This document shows positions 9,438 to 18,101 of a stretch of DNA of 64,000 nt, in pieces. Both the position numbers and the translations under genes were made by a program. Under the pieces are notes generated by a model that was given only the letters and a program-made list of their open reading frames with translations, made no database searches and was not told where the DNA came from. Positions within the stretch are counted from its first letter, which is position 1. Each line of letters begins with the position of its first letter. Source of the DNA: Paenibacillus sp. Marseille-Q4541 (lineage in GTDB: Bacteria > Bacillota > Bacilli > Paenibacillales > Paenibacillaceae); the NCBI RefSeq assembly GCF_018310695.1, contig NZ_JAGXCY010000006.1, positions 176,432 through 240,431 of the forward strand, given 5' to 3'.

Positions 9438-9905
9438 TTATTTTACACCTGCACCATTATGCACACGGCGAAGCGTTTTAAGTGTCTTATTCAATTCTTC
9501 TGAGCTGAGTACATGGTAGGTATTGATATCCACATGTGAATTATTTTTTAGCTCCAGCCGAAAGAAAGGAGGGACCGATTGCAGCCATTTATTCATGGAA
9601 GATTCGTGTAGTTCAATCTTATTAACGGATGACCAAGGAATGAGCGTTCCATTCCGCAGTACTATATTTTTATTATCGTATTGAAATAACGTTGTATTAG
9701 AGAAAATAAGACCTGTTAGTATGATGAAATACGGTCCGAAAAACCAGAAACCAATCACCATGGCACTAATATAATATAAGGTTTCCGCAGGACCTAGATT
9801 ATCTCCTGTAAGAGCATAGACCAGCAAAAAACAGCCAGCAATCAAGAGAAAAGTAGCGGCCGCTTTGATGAAAGCCAGTTTTCGCCGATAAGAAATGGAT
9901 TGCAT
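9438..9905 (-). CDS. Two-TM membrane protein with PH-like domain (candidate immunity)
   Basis: 155 aa, with GGAGGTTGACCC before ATG 9905. There are two hydrophobic helices at about residues 11-32 and 42-68. A cytosolic beta-rich part follows (YDNKNIVLRNGTLIPWSSVNKIEL and FFRLELKNNSHVDINT) and a final helix. Two short TM helices plus a PH-like module is the plan of the STM3941-type membrane proteins often seen beside polymorphic toxins. It lies 40 bp downstream of the WXG100 gene in the same orientation, so a role as the membrane-located immunity protein for that effector is a reasonable inference, unproven. Confidence 0.6.
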   Translation of the reverse strand: MQSISYRRKLAFIKAAATFLLIAGCFLLVYALTGDNLGPAETLYYISAMVIGFWFFGPYFIILTGLIFSNTTLFQYDNKNIVLRNGTLIPWSSVNKIELHESSMNKWLQSVPPFFRLELKNNSHVDINTYHVLSSEELNKTLKTLRRVHNGAGVK

Positions 9906-9945
9906 GGGTCAACCTCCGGTCTTCTTATAAACTTCGTATTCACGA

Positions 9946-11019
9946 CTATTTAAATAAGCCGCTTGCCCAGCGAATTGCTCCTTCTGCCGCGCCTGCAATG
10001 TGTTTACCTGCAAACGTTCCTGCGGCACCTCCAACATAGGCACCTACAGCTGCTCCGACAGGACCAAGTGCACTTCCGAGTGTACCTCCAATCACGGCCC
10101 CTGCCCCCGCAGCCGCTGATTTAATGATGACATTGGAAGCAGATACTGCGACGTCAGTTCCGGTGAGTGTTTTACTTTTTAATTTAGCTGCCGTTTTTAC
10201 ACCTTCATCAAAAACATTAAGACCTACGTTAATAGGGAATAGTTTTTTGCCGATCATCTTAGGGATGGCAGAAATTTTCATTCCATATTGTCCTTTTTGT
10301 ACCCCAGCGACTACATTCCGTGTCCACTGCGGGAAACTGTTCGCTTTACTAAATCCAAGTCCGAGCTTACCCATCTTGAGCTTGCTAGCAACCGTATCGA
10401 AACCTTTTAGCCCCTTCATGACAATCCCAGGTTTGTGGAACTGTTTGTCTATCCTTCGAGCCATATTTCTTAGAAAAGTATCGGGACCTTTGCCACTAAC
10501 CCACCTTGCATTATGAACAACTGCACGGCTCGGATTTTTAGGACTCCTTTTGAACTCAACCGTCTTGGTCAATACGAGTGTGCTCGCGAGTCCAGTGTAT
10601 AAAGCAGTCCCGGCCATAGCGAGATTCCCCCGTATACCATTCGCAGAAGTCCAGAGGTTAGAACTTTGATCAAACGCTCCAGAAAGTGTTTCTTTCGTTT
10701 TTTCTTGCCACTCGTCATTGCCCTTCGCATTAGCATCGATTCCTTTATCCTGAGCGCTGTCTGCTTCTGCGAATTTGACAGAGATAGAATGAAGTTCGGT
10801 TCCGATCGAAGATACTCTTGAGGAGAACGTATCCATTTGTGTGCGAGCAACTTGAAAATTTTGATAAAACCGTTCCTGGGTAATCCCTGACCACTGACTT
10901 TGCATGGAGAGGATATTTCCGTTCAGACTTGCAATCATGGCCTTGCTTATTTCGGATGCTTGCGCAAACTGTTTGGAGATCTCGAGAATACGTTCCGGGG
11001 GGACTACAATTCTTGTCAC
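9946..11019 (-). CDS. WXG100-domain fusion protein with glycine-rich hydrophobic tail (T7SS effector candidate)
   Basis: 357 aa from GTG 11019 (GAGGTG 6 nt upstream); a GTG at 11028 is also possible. Residues 1-90 form a WXG100 helical hairpin: two amphipathic helices around W43-S-G45 (MQSQWSGITQERF). WXG100 modules direct export by type VII (ESX/Yuk) systems. The central part (about 120-285) is basic, with many K/R and G. The last 65 residues are an unbroken Ala/Gly-rich hydrophobic run with repeated small-xxx-small spacing (GAVIGGTLGSALGPVGAAVG, then GGAAGTFAGKH), like glycine-zipper membrane inserters. No nuclease or deaminase motif is seen, so membrane perforation is a possible activity. 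No ESX ATPase or membrane machinery is in this window. The neighbours look like immunity and chaperone genes. Confidence 0.75.
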   Translation of the reverse strand: MTRIVVPPERILEISKQFAQASEISKAMIASLNGNILSMQSQWSGITQERFYQNFQVARTQMDTFSSRVSSIGTELHSISVKFAEADSAQDKGIDANAKGNDEWQEKTKETLSGAFDQSSNLWTSANGIRGNLAMAGTALYTGLASTLVLTKTVEFKRSPKNPSRAVVHNARWVSGKGPDTFLRNMARRIDKQFHKPGIVMKGLKGFDTVASKLKMGKLGLGFSKANSFPQWTRNVVAGVQKGQYGMKISAIPKMIGKKLFPINVGLNVFDEGVKTAAKLKSKTLTGTDVAVSASNVIIKSAAAGAGAVIGGTLGSALGPVGAAVGAYVGGAAGTFAGKHIAGAAEGAIRWASGLFK

Positions 11020-11238
11020 TGAATTCACCTCATCAAGGATATTGAATATGAGAAGGGCATCACTTATTAAAAATGAATACCAAAAATAAACAATACACGG
11101 TGCTTTTACCCAATAATTCTAATGTTAGAAACATCCAATTGGCAACCGAAAACAGCTGAATCGGTAGAAAACAGGACTTTGGAAAGGGATAGATATGAGA
11201 CCAAGGTTCTGTTTAATTACAGATGGAAGACGAAATAG

Positions 11239-11264
11239 CCCCAGAAGAACAAAGTCTCCTGAGG
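11239..11264 (-). terminator. Weak hairpin after the ABC exporter operon
   Basis: A stem of about 10 bp with two G-U pairs lies some 45 bp beyond the exporter stop codon on the minus strand. It lacks a clean U-tract, so termination efficiency is uncertain. Confidence 0.35.
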
Positions 11265-11308
11265 CAATTATGTTATATTTGCATATTCATGTACGAAAGT
11301 GTACAGGG

Positions 11309-13159
11309 TTATCCAGCATCATTCCGAGATCTTTCTTCATAAACGGCTTCGCGTCCCGCTTCCAAAGCGTGTTGATACAGATCTTCATAGTATCCTCTCA
11401 GCTCCATCAGCTCTTGATGTGTCCCTGATTCTACGATCCTGCCATCTTTCATTACAAGAATACGATCAGAGTGCATAATGGTGGATAGACGGTGAGCAAT
11501 AACGATGGTCGTACGCCCAGCAGATACAGTAGAGAGGGCATCTTGTACAAGCTGTTCGGTATGGGAATCCAAATTCGCAGTCGCTTCGTCTAAGATCAAA
11601 ATTCGGGGCTGGAACACGACAATTCGAGCAAAAGAAATCAGCTGCCGCTCACCTGCAGATAGCCCGCTTCCCCGTTCAGATAGATGAGTATCATAGCCGT
11701 CAGACAAACGGCGAATCATGGAATCAGCTCCCACAAATTTGCAGGCCTCGATTACTTGTTCTCTTGTTACTTCTTCTCGGAACAACCGGACGTTATCAAT
11801 AATGGAGCCGGAGAAGAGAAAAGGATCCTGCTGAATGAGCCCTACGATGCGGTGTAAGGTCTCTTGTGGTAGTTTGCGGATATCGGTGCCATCAATCTCA
11901 ATACTGCCCTCATTTACATCATAGAATCGGTTCAGCAGACTGATAACCGTACTTTTACCTGCACCTGTTGTTCCTACGATCCCAATCATTTCTCCAGGCT
12001 GAACGGTAAGGTTTAGCTTATTAATAATGGACTGGTTCTCAAGATATCCAAAAGATACATTTTTGAAATCAAGCCGCCCGTTTACGTCGTCAGATGTTAT
12101 GGAGACTGCATCTTTGGCAGAAGGTTCCTTTATGCCTGGATCGGTACTGAGAATGGCCCAGATGCGTTCCATGGAAACGGTAGTGGACTGAAATGTATTC
12201 CATTGCATCGTAATTTGGTTAATCGGTTGGAAAAATTGGCGAATGTAACTGATGAATGCATATAAGACACCGACTTCAAGGGTAGAACCAAGGACTGCTT
12301 TCCCTCCAAGCCACACCATCAGAACAAGCGCGATGTTGCCGAGAATGTCAAACGTTCGGTTGAAAATGACATTGGACCGAATCTGCCGAACATTGGCCGA
12401 AAAGTAATGACCATTCTGCTCGTTAAACTGCTTCATCTGCTCTTTTTCCTGATGAAAAGCTTGAATGAGAAACATTCCAGACAAATTTTCAGCAATAAAG
12501 GCAACAAGCCGAGACAAACGAGTTCTCGCTTGTTGGTACGTTTCTCGCAAATATTTACGGAACAACACCGCAACAAGGGCGATAAACGGTAGTACAGCTA
12601 CTGAATATAGAGCGAGCGTCACATCCAGCTGGAACATAAAAATAATAATCATCACAAGCATCATGCCGTCCCGAATGAGACTTAGCAGTACTTGGGTAAA
12701 GAAAGAACTGATCGTTTCAGTATCACTTGATACATTGGTTACGAGACTACCACTGTGTCTGCGATCAAAAAAGGACATCGACATTTTTGAAATATGTGTA
12801 AACAAATCTTTACGAAGGTCAGCAACGATGTTTTGTCCTGCATATTGCAATAGATTGTTCTGAATATAAGTGAACACGAAGCTGATGACGGATAAGACCA
12901 GATATACAAGAGCTATTTGTATTAGAAAGGTGAGACCGGTTCGACCTAGTGCAAGATGATCGTCTATGGCAATTTTAATAAGATAGGGCTGCGACAGCTC
13001 AGCAGCAATGCCAAGTAGAGAGCAGAAAAAGATGAGGACAAAAGTCAAACGATGAGGTTTTCCGTACCGTAAGATGGCTCTGAATGCGCTCGTCTTTTGA
13101 TTCGTATCCTTTACCTGGTTCGTGCCAGTTTGCTTCTCTGTAACTACGGTTTCAGACAT
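11309..13159 (-). CDS. ABC exporter half, canonical ATP site (YheH/BmrD-like)
   Basis: 616 aa from ATG 13159 (GGAGGAGGG 8 nt upstream). It has an N-terminal type I exporter membrane domain with six TM helices (about 45-340) and a C-terminal nucleotide-binding domain. The Walker A is GTTGAGKST and the Walker B is ILILDEATANLD with the catalytic Glu. The signature is LSAGERQ rather than LSGGQ. A canonical Walker B Glu together with a non-standard signature is what the consensus partner of an asymmetric heterodimeric exporter shows (BmrD, YheH, TM288-type). The ATG overlaps the end of the upstream partner gene by 8 nt, so the two halves are translationally coupled. The substrate is probably a drug or lipid-like compound; not determinable here. 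Confidence 0.93.
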   Translation of the reverse strand: MSETVVTEKQTGTNQVKDTNQKTSAFRAILRYGKPHRLTFVLIFFCSLLGIAAELSQPYLIKIAIDDHLALGRTGLTFLIQIALVYLVLSVISFVFTYIQNNLLQYAGQNIVADLRKDLFTHISKMSMSFFDRRHSGSLVTNVSSDTETISSFFTQVLLSLIRDGMMLVMIIIFMFQLDVTLALYSVAVLPFIALVAVLFRKYLRETYQQARTRLSRLVAFIAENLSGMFLIQAFHQEKEQMKQFNEQNGHYFSANVRQIRSNVIFNRTFDILGNIALVLMVWLGGKAVLGSTLEVGVLYAFISYIRQFFQPINQITMQWNTFQSTTVSMERIWAILSTDPGIKEPSAKDAVSITSDDVNGRLDFKNVSFGYLENQSIINKLNLTVQPGEMIGIVGTTGAGKSTVISLLNRFYDVNEGSIEIDGTDIRKLPQETLHRIVGLIQQDPFLFSGSIIDNVRLFREEVTREQVIEACKFVGADSMIRRLSDGYDTHLSERGSGLSAGERQLISFARIVVFQPRILILDEATANLDSHTEQLVQDALSTVSAGRTTIVIAHRLSTIMHSDRILVMKDGRIVESGTHQELMELRGYYEDLYQHALEAGREAVYEERSRNDAG

Positions 13160-14894
13160 GATGCAATCCCTCCTCCTGTATGCGGGCAAGTGAAGCATAT
13201 CGGCCCTGAGCAGACATGAGTTCTTGATGCGTACCCCGTTCCGCTATTTGTCCTTCTTCGAGGACAACAATAACATCTGCGTGTTTTACCGCACTAATTC
13301 GATGAGAAATAATGAGTGTCGTTTTGTTTTTACGATCTTTTTTCAGGCTGTTTAGAATGCCCGTTTCAGTCACTGCATCCACTGCACTCATGCTGTCATC
13401 CAAAATAAGCAGTGGGGCATTCTTCATCAGTCCTCTGGCGAGACTCGTACGCTGCCTTTGTCCACCGGATAAGGTAACTCCTCTTTCCCCAAGCGGGGTC
13501 TCAAACGACTTAGGGAACTGAACGATATTATCGAAAATCATTGCCTGTTTCGCCGGTTCTTCGACCTGACTGAGTGATGCTGTACGATTGCTAAATGCAA
13601 TATTGTCACGGATCGTTGTACTGAATAAGAATCCGTCTTGTGGTACGTAAGATAATTTGGAACGTAAACTTTCGAGTGTCAGATTCCGTACGTCGGTTCC
13701 ACTGACTTTGATGGATCCTTCCGGCGGCTCGTAGATTCGCAGAAGCAATTTCACAAGTGTACTTTTGCCGCTGCCTGTTCGGCCAACGATCCCAACCGTT
13801 TTACCCGCAGGAATGAGAAGGTTCACGTCTTGAAGGGCGTACTCCTTGCTCCCCGGATATCTGAAGGAGAGATGCTGGATTTGAATATCTTCTACCTTTT
13901 TCAGGGGCCTTGCATCCGCAGTCTCTTGTACATCAGGAATTTCAGACAGCAAACTGTTGACACGTTCGAGCGAAGCGCCGGAACGTTGCATCATGTTAAT
14001 GACATTTCCGATTTGCTGAAGGGGTCCCATAATCATACGGAGATAGAGGGTTAGTGCTACAAAGCTACCAAGACTGATCGTATTCTGAATGGTCATGTAT
14101 CCACCTACAACGATAGAGACAACAAGGGAGAATGCACCTAGGAGCGGAAGCAGTGCCTGAAAGAGAGAAGAGAGACGAACCAGTTTCAGCTGTCTATCCC
14201 GGATCGCATCTACCGTAGATCCAAACCGTGAACGAGCGATCTCTTCCGTTGCGAAAGTTTTCGTGACGCGAATTCCGCCGAGTTGTTCTTCAGCTGATTC
14301 TGTCATGGAGGCGAGTGCTTCCTGCACGGCTTTCGATCTTCCTCGAATACGAGGTCCAAAGTACACAACGAGGAAGGGAATGGCGAGTAGAGGACCGACG
14401 CTAATTGCAATCAGTGTAAAAGGAATTCCACTTAGCATCATCATAACAACACAAGATAGCAGTAAAAACACAGCATTTGTTGTCTGATTAATCCCGTTAG
14501 ATATGGCTTCTCGTACGGAAGTGACATCATTCATCACATAACTAAGAAGCTTCCCTGTACCTTGTTTAGCAAAGTATTTTTCGCTAAGCTCAGAAAATTT
14601 GCCGAATAGTTTTTGCCGAGTAATGAACTCGAATCTTCTTCCAAGTCGCATAATTATAAACTGACCAAGTCCAAATAACGCATTATAAGAGATTGCAATC
14701 ACAAGTAACTGAAGACTGTATCGAACGATTTTATCCATGGTGAGGGTCTGTCTCTGCAGTTCGTCAGTAAATTGACCAACAACACGAGGGAGGAGGGCTT
14801 GATCAATATTGGAAATAATGATCAGCAGGATGGCAGCAAGGTAGGCGGGCAGATGGGACTGTACATAGTCACGAAGTAAACTTCGATCATTCAC
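13152..14894 (-). CDS. ABC exporter half, degenerate ATP site (YheI/BmrC-like)
   Basis: 580 aa from GTG 14894 with AAGGAGATG upstream. There are six TM helices (about 20-310) and a nucleotide-binding domain (about 335-575). The Walker A is GRTGSGKST, the signature is canonical LSGGQRQR, and the Walker B is LLILDDSMSAVD, where Asp replaces the catalytic Glu. This Asp is the hallmark of the degenerate site in BmrC-type halves of heterodimeric multidrug exporters. It is the first gene of the two-gene operon and is preceded by a terminator-like hairpin at 14943-14985. Known relatives (BmrCD of B. subtilis) pump drugs and are induced by ribosome-targeting antibiotics through leader attenuation. 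Confidence 0.93.
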   Translation of the reverse strand: MNDRSLLRDYVQSHLPAYLAAILLIIISNIDQALLPRVVGQFTDELQRQTLTMDKIVRYSLQLLVIAISYNALFGLGQFIIMRLGRRFEFITRQKLFGKFSELSEKYFAKQGTGKLLSYVMNDVTSVREAISNGINQTTNAVFLLLSCVVMMMLSGIPFTLIAISVGPLLAIPFLVVYFGPRIRGRSKAVQEALASMTESAEEQLGGIRVTKTFATEEIARSRFGSTVDAIRDRQLKLVRLSSLFQALLPLLGAFSLVVSIVVGGYMTIQNTISLGSFVALTLYLRMIMGPLQQIGNVINMMQRSGASLERVNSLLSEIPDVQETADARPLKKVEDIQIQHLSFRYPGSKEYALQDVNLLIPAGKTVGIVGRTGSGKSTLVKLLLRIYEPPEGSIKVSGTDVRNLTLESLRSKLSYVPQDGFLFSTTIRDNIAFSNRTASLSQVEEPAKQAMIFDNIVQFPKSFETPLGERGVTLSGGQRQRTSLARGLMKNAPLLILDDSMSAVDAVTETGILNSLKKDRKNKTTLIISHRISAVKHADVIVVLEEGQIAERGTHQELMSAQGRYASLARIQEEGLHHV

Positions 14895-14942
14895 GGATCA
14901 ACTCATCTCCTTGAATTATTAAAATGGATGATGCGGGCAACA

Positions 14943-14985
14943 AAAGGGCAGGACGCTGTTTTATTACAAAAGCGTCATGCCCTTT
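14943..14985 (-). promoter_or_regulatory. Terminator-like hairpin in leader of the ABC exporter operon
   Basis: On the minus strand, AAAGGGCA-U-GACGCU pairs with AGCGUC-C-UGCCCUUU (14 bp, one mismatch) around a 13-nt loop, followed by UGUUG. It sits 48 nt before the GTG of the first exporter gene, inside the probable leader. A TTGACA (15048-15043) with TAAAAA 16 bp downstream is a possible promoter. An 11-codon ORF (15010-14975, MFTGIHTLERA) ends inside the ascending arm. Its ribosome binding site is weak (AGGA), and the promoter would leave almost no leader for it, so the peptide is tentative. Confidence 0.5.
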
Positions 14986-15253
14986 CTAATGTATGTATTC
15001 CGGTGAACATTCTAATCCTATTTTTAAGTAAAATAGCTTTATTGTCAAACTATTTAGTGAGTAAAAAACAGGTTTTATTGAGGCGCTACCTAAAGAAAAA
15101 AAGATTGTAATGAGATATCCATAGTTTGGGGAATATAAGAGTAGATAACAGAATTGGACTGAAAAGTGTAACATTTTAAAGACAGGTCTCGTTTAGAGAG
15201 TAGAACATATAGAGGGAAACGATGGTTTGATCATATGATGGAGGTGCAATTCA

Positions 15254-16168
15254 ATGAAACGAAAAATACGAAAAACATCGATTGCTGCGCTGAGTTTGAC
15301 TTTTGCTTTTGGAGGAATGTCAGCCTATGCTTTCGAAGATGTTAAAGCGGATACACAGGTTCAAATGCTCCAGGTGCTGCGTGATCAAGGGATTGTGAGC
15401 GGAGTCACTTCGAATAAGTTTTATCCGGCCAGCCTATTAACTGAAGCTCAAGGGATACAGATGATTGTAAAAGCGTTCGACTTAAAAGTAGAAAGCGATA
15501 CAGGTGCCGAAACAGGAAACACCAAGTGGTACGATGCAGCTTATGCTGCAGCAAAAGAACAGGGCTTGTCCTTACCGGAAAAAGCAGACGCGAATCTTGA
15601 TATGACAAGAGAAGTATTTGCGCAGCTTTTGTTAGAAGGTCTGAATACAACAGGAGAATATCCCGTTATTTTGCTCTATAACGATATCAAAGATGAAAAA
15701 GAAATTAACCCTGAATATATATCTTCCATTCAAAACTTGCTGAATATGAAGGTGATTAGCTTGGATGATAAGGGAGAATTCAGACCAAACGATACCCTCA
15801 CTCGAATGGAGGCGGCAGAAATGGTCTTTCAAGCAATGGAAATCGTAGATCGCCATGGGAACGGCGGTGGATCAGAGGAGACACCGGGGACGGTTCCAGG
15901 CAGCGGTCAGCAGGCCTTTGTACCTGAGGTGACCTCCCAAACTGTGGATGAGAAAACGGTAAAAGTAAAACTTAGCCTTGAGCTGCCGAATCCAGGTTAT
16001 GGTCTGGAGATTAAAGATGTGGAACTTGGCAAAAACGGCAAAGCGATCATCAAATATCAGATCATTCAACCTGACCCAGATAAAATGTATCCACAGGTAA
16101 TTACGGAACGGACTGCGGAAACAAACATTCCTTCAGGATATACGCCGGAAGTCAAGCCGTTTTCATAA
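15254..16168 (+). CDS. Secreted SLH-like protein with C-terminal beta domain
   Basis: 304 aa, strong GGAGGTG before the ATG. Signal peptide about 1-26 (cleavage after AYA). Residues about 28-200 contain SLH-like repeats, recognisable by FEDVKADTQVQMLQVLRDQGIVSG, WYDAAYAAAKEQGL and YISSIQNLLNMKVISLDDKGEFRPNDTLTRMEAAEMVFQAM split by linkers. The third copy is the most typical (F-R-P-N-D-T-L-T-R-M-E-A-A). SLH domains attach proteins to pyruvylated secondary wall polymers. After a Gly/Pro linker (about 205-220), a charged beta-rich domain of about 80 residues ends the protein, with no known function. It is a single gene followed by hairpins. Confidence 0.85.
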   Translation: MKRKIRKTSIAALSLTFAFGGMSAYAFEDVKADTQVQMLQVLRDQGIVSGVTSNKFYPASLLTEAQGIQMIVKAFDLKVESDTGAETGNTKWYDAAYAAAKEQGLSLPEKADANLDMTREVFAQLLLEGLNTTGEYPVILLYNDIKDEKEINPEYISSIQNLLNMKVISLDDKGEFRPNDTLTRMEAAEMVFQAMEIVDRHGNGGGSEETPGTVPGSGQQAFVPEVTSQTVDEKTVKVKLSLELPNPGYGLEIKDVELGKNGKAIIKYQIIQPDPDKMYPQVITERTAETNIPSGYTPEVKPFS

Positions 16169-16177
16169 CGCTCCGGC

Positions 16178-16237
16178 AATGCGTCTGACTGTTTCGTTGT
16201 TTTGCTTCGCAAAGCCAAAGGCACTGTCAGATGCATT
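16178..16237 (+). repeat. Long imperfect hairpin downstream of SLH gene
   Basis: The arms AATGCGTCTGAC (16178-16189) and GTCAGATGCATT (16226-16237) pair with one mismatch. The loop contains its own small stem (GCTTCGC region). There is no T-run, so it may stabilise the 3' end of the message before the terminator at 16262. Confidence 0.45.
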
Positions 16238-16261
16238 ACCTTCGCTTGGGGTTTAAATGCA

Positions 16262-16297
16262 AAGAAGCATCGATTGGAATTCGGTGCTTCTTTTTTG
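16262..16297 (+). terminator. Intrinsic terminator
   Basis: AAGAAGCA and TGCTTCTT arms with a partly paired centre are followed by six T. Confidence 0.8.
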
Positions 16298-16379
16298 TTA
16301 CCATGGAATGTGAAGAGTTATTATTTAGTAATATACTTACCCTGAGCCAGTACAAACTTAATTAAAGGTGAGACACAAT

Positions 16380-16883
16380 ATGATACTACATAAAGGTGAA
16401 ATTCTTTTTCGGCAGGGAGATACGGGTCCCCTTTACCACCTTAAATCAGGCATGCTCAAAATTATGCGAATTCAGGAAGACGGCGGAGCCTTTCTTGTGA
16501 ACATTATCGTTCCTGGTGAGATGATTCCTCATCATAGTCTAATCAGTCCGGGTCCTTGTTTTGGTACAGCGATTGCGCTATCCACCTGTGATATTGAAGT
16601 GATTCCAGCTGCAGATTGGTATTATTCCTTGTCTGTTGAGCCAGAAAGATACAAGGATGTAGCGCTGAAGCTCCAGGATAAGCTGCGCATGATGCAACAA
16701 CGAATGGATCAGGTGACGGAGACAGAACCAGCAGAGCGTCTACGTAAACTCCAGTCATGGATGGAAGCTTATATCTCTCCAGAAAAAATGACCGATCTAC
16801 TAACCCAAGCAGAGATTGGGCAGTTAATCGGTCTTCGCAGAGAGACGGTGAACCGTCTGCTTCGTTCAATTGAAATTAGGTAA
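16380..16883 (+). CDS. Short Crp/Fnr-family transcription regulator
   Basis: 167 aa from ATG 16380 with AAAGGTGAG 7 nt upstream (a GTG at 16368 is also in frame but lacks a site). A compact cyclic-nucleotide-like jelly roll occupies about 1-85 (ILHKGEILFRQGDTGPLYHLKSGMLK). A long dimerisation helix (95-120) and a Crp-type HTH (LLTQAEIGQLIGLRRETVNRLLRSI) end the protein. It is shorter than standard Crp/Fnr proteins (about 225 aa). The N terminus has no Fe-S cysteine cluster. It is convergent with flavohemoglobin hmp, 12 bp between stops. Control of NO or redox stress genes is plausible from context only. Confidence 0.85.
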   Translation: MILHKGEILFRQGDTGPLYHLKSGMLKIMRIQEDGGAFLVNIIVPGEMIPHHSLISPGPCFGTAIALSTCDIEVIPAADWYYSLSVEPERYKDVALKLQDKLRMMQQRMDQVTETEPAERLRKLQSWMEAYISPEKMTDLLTQAEIGQLIGLRRETVNRLLRSIEIR

Positions 16884-16895
16884 TAAAAACCTCAG

Positions 16896-18101
16896 TTATA
16901 GCACTTCTTTAGGTCCGAAAAATTCGTAATGCAGATCTTCTTCCCGTACGCCACAAGAGGTAAGAAGATCGCGGATGCTCTTCATAAAGGAGAGGGGACC
17001 GCAGAAATAAAAATGCGCATCTGTTGTAGGAATTATCTCTTGTAGCCAAGATTGGTCAATTCGTCCAGTCTTACTGTACCCGTTATCTTCAGGAAGCGGA
17101 TTGCTATAACAGAAATGTGCGCTAAGTTTGTCGTTTGAGTCTTCCAGTTTCCTTACTTCGGAGCCCATGGCGTGGACTTTCCCGTTGTGTGCTGCATGAA
17201 TAAAGGTAACACGACGATTTGGCTGTTGCTGTACTGTCGCATTCACCATACTCATGAGCGGGGTAACTCCAATACCGCCACCTATAAATACGACAGGGCG
17301 ATCATCGGAATAACTCATCTGGAATTCGCCCGCAGGTGCAGATAACGATAACTTGTCGCCTTCTTTGACTTCATTATGCAAATACGTAGATACCTTACCC
17401 GCAGGAACGTCCGGGGATTCATCTTCCCTTTTCACGCTAATCCGATAATAGGATTCATGAGGTCCAGCGGACAAGCTGTACTGACGAATTTGAGTGTATG
17501 GTTCGCCTGGAATAGCTACTTTCACACTTACATACTGGCCGGGAGTAAAAGAAGCCAGTGCTCCCCCATCTGACGGAATGAGATAGAAAGAACGTATCAG
17601 CTCATTTTCATCTACAATTTTATCCACGGTAAAGAAGCGGAATCCACTCCAGCCTCCTTGTTGCCCTTCTGCTTCAGCATACATTTCTTGTTCGATATCG
17701 ATAAACACGCTGGCTATGATTCCATATGCGTTATTCCATGCTTGAATGATTTCATCCGTGGCAGCATCCCCAAGAACTTCTTTGATCGCAAGCAGCAGGT
17801 ATTTCCCTACAATAGGATAATGCTCTGGCAGTACGCCTAGACTGCGGTGCTTGTGAGCGACTTCTTTTACAGCGGGAAGAACAGCTTCCAGCTGATCAAT
17901 ATGCTGCGCGGCAGCGTAAACCATGTTAGCGAGTGCAGCTTGCTGCTTTCCTTTTTTCTGATTCGCGTGGTTAAAAATGTTGAGTAGTTCAGGATGATGC
18001 TCAAACAGCATCTGATAAAAGCGTGTCGTGATGTCTCTTCCGTGTACTTCCAGAACGGGTACGGTAGATTTAATGATGGATATGTCATGTTGGCTTAGCA
18101 T
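16896..18101 (-). CDS. hmp: Flavohemoprotein, nitric oxide dioxygenase
   Basis: 401 aa, full length. The globin domain (1-137) has the key Hmp residues Y29 (TTRFYQ), Q53 (QQAAL) and proximal heme ligand H85 (AHKHRSLGV). The FAD-binding domain follows (about 150-255, with RQYSLS), then the NAD(P)H domain (about 265-395, with GGGIGVTPLMSM and FYFCGPLSFMKSI). It oxidises NO to nitrate using O2 and NAD(P)H (EC 1.14.12.17) in the cytosol. The start has GAGGGA 4-5 nt upstream. The neighbouring short Crp/Fnr regulator is a candidate controller; in Bacillus, hmp is under NsrR and ResD, but no site could be assigned here with confidence. Confidence 0.96.
   Translation of the reverse strand: MLSQHDISIIKSTVPVLEVHGRDITTRFYQMLFEHHPELLNIFNHANQKKGKQQAALANMVYAAAQHIDQLEAVLPAVKEVAHKHRSLGVLPEHYPIVGKYLLLAIKEVLGDAATDEIIQAWNNAYGIIASVFIDIEQEMYAEAEGQQGGWSGFRFFTVDKIVDENELIRSFYLIPSDGGALASFTPGQYVSVKVAIPGEPYTQIRQYSLSAGPHESYYRISVKREDESPDVPAGKVSTYLHNEVKEGDKLSLSAPAGEFQMSYSDDRPVVFIGGGIGVTPLMSMVNATVQQQPNRRVTFIHAAHNGKVHAMGSEVRKLEDSNDKLSAHFCYSNPLPEDNGYSKTGRIDQSWLQEIIPTTDAHFYFCGPLSFMKSIRDLLTSCGVREEDLHYEFFGPKEVL

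Noticed and set aside
14986..15174. 62-codon minus-strand ORF upstream of the ABC exporter
   Set aside because: No ribosome binding site, AT-driven hydrophobic content and no recognisable motif.
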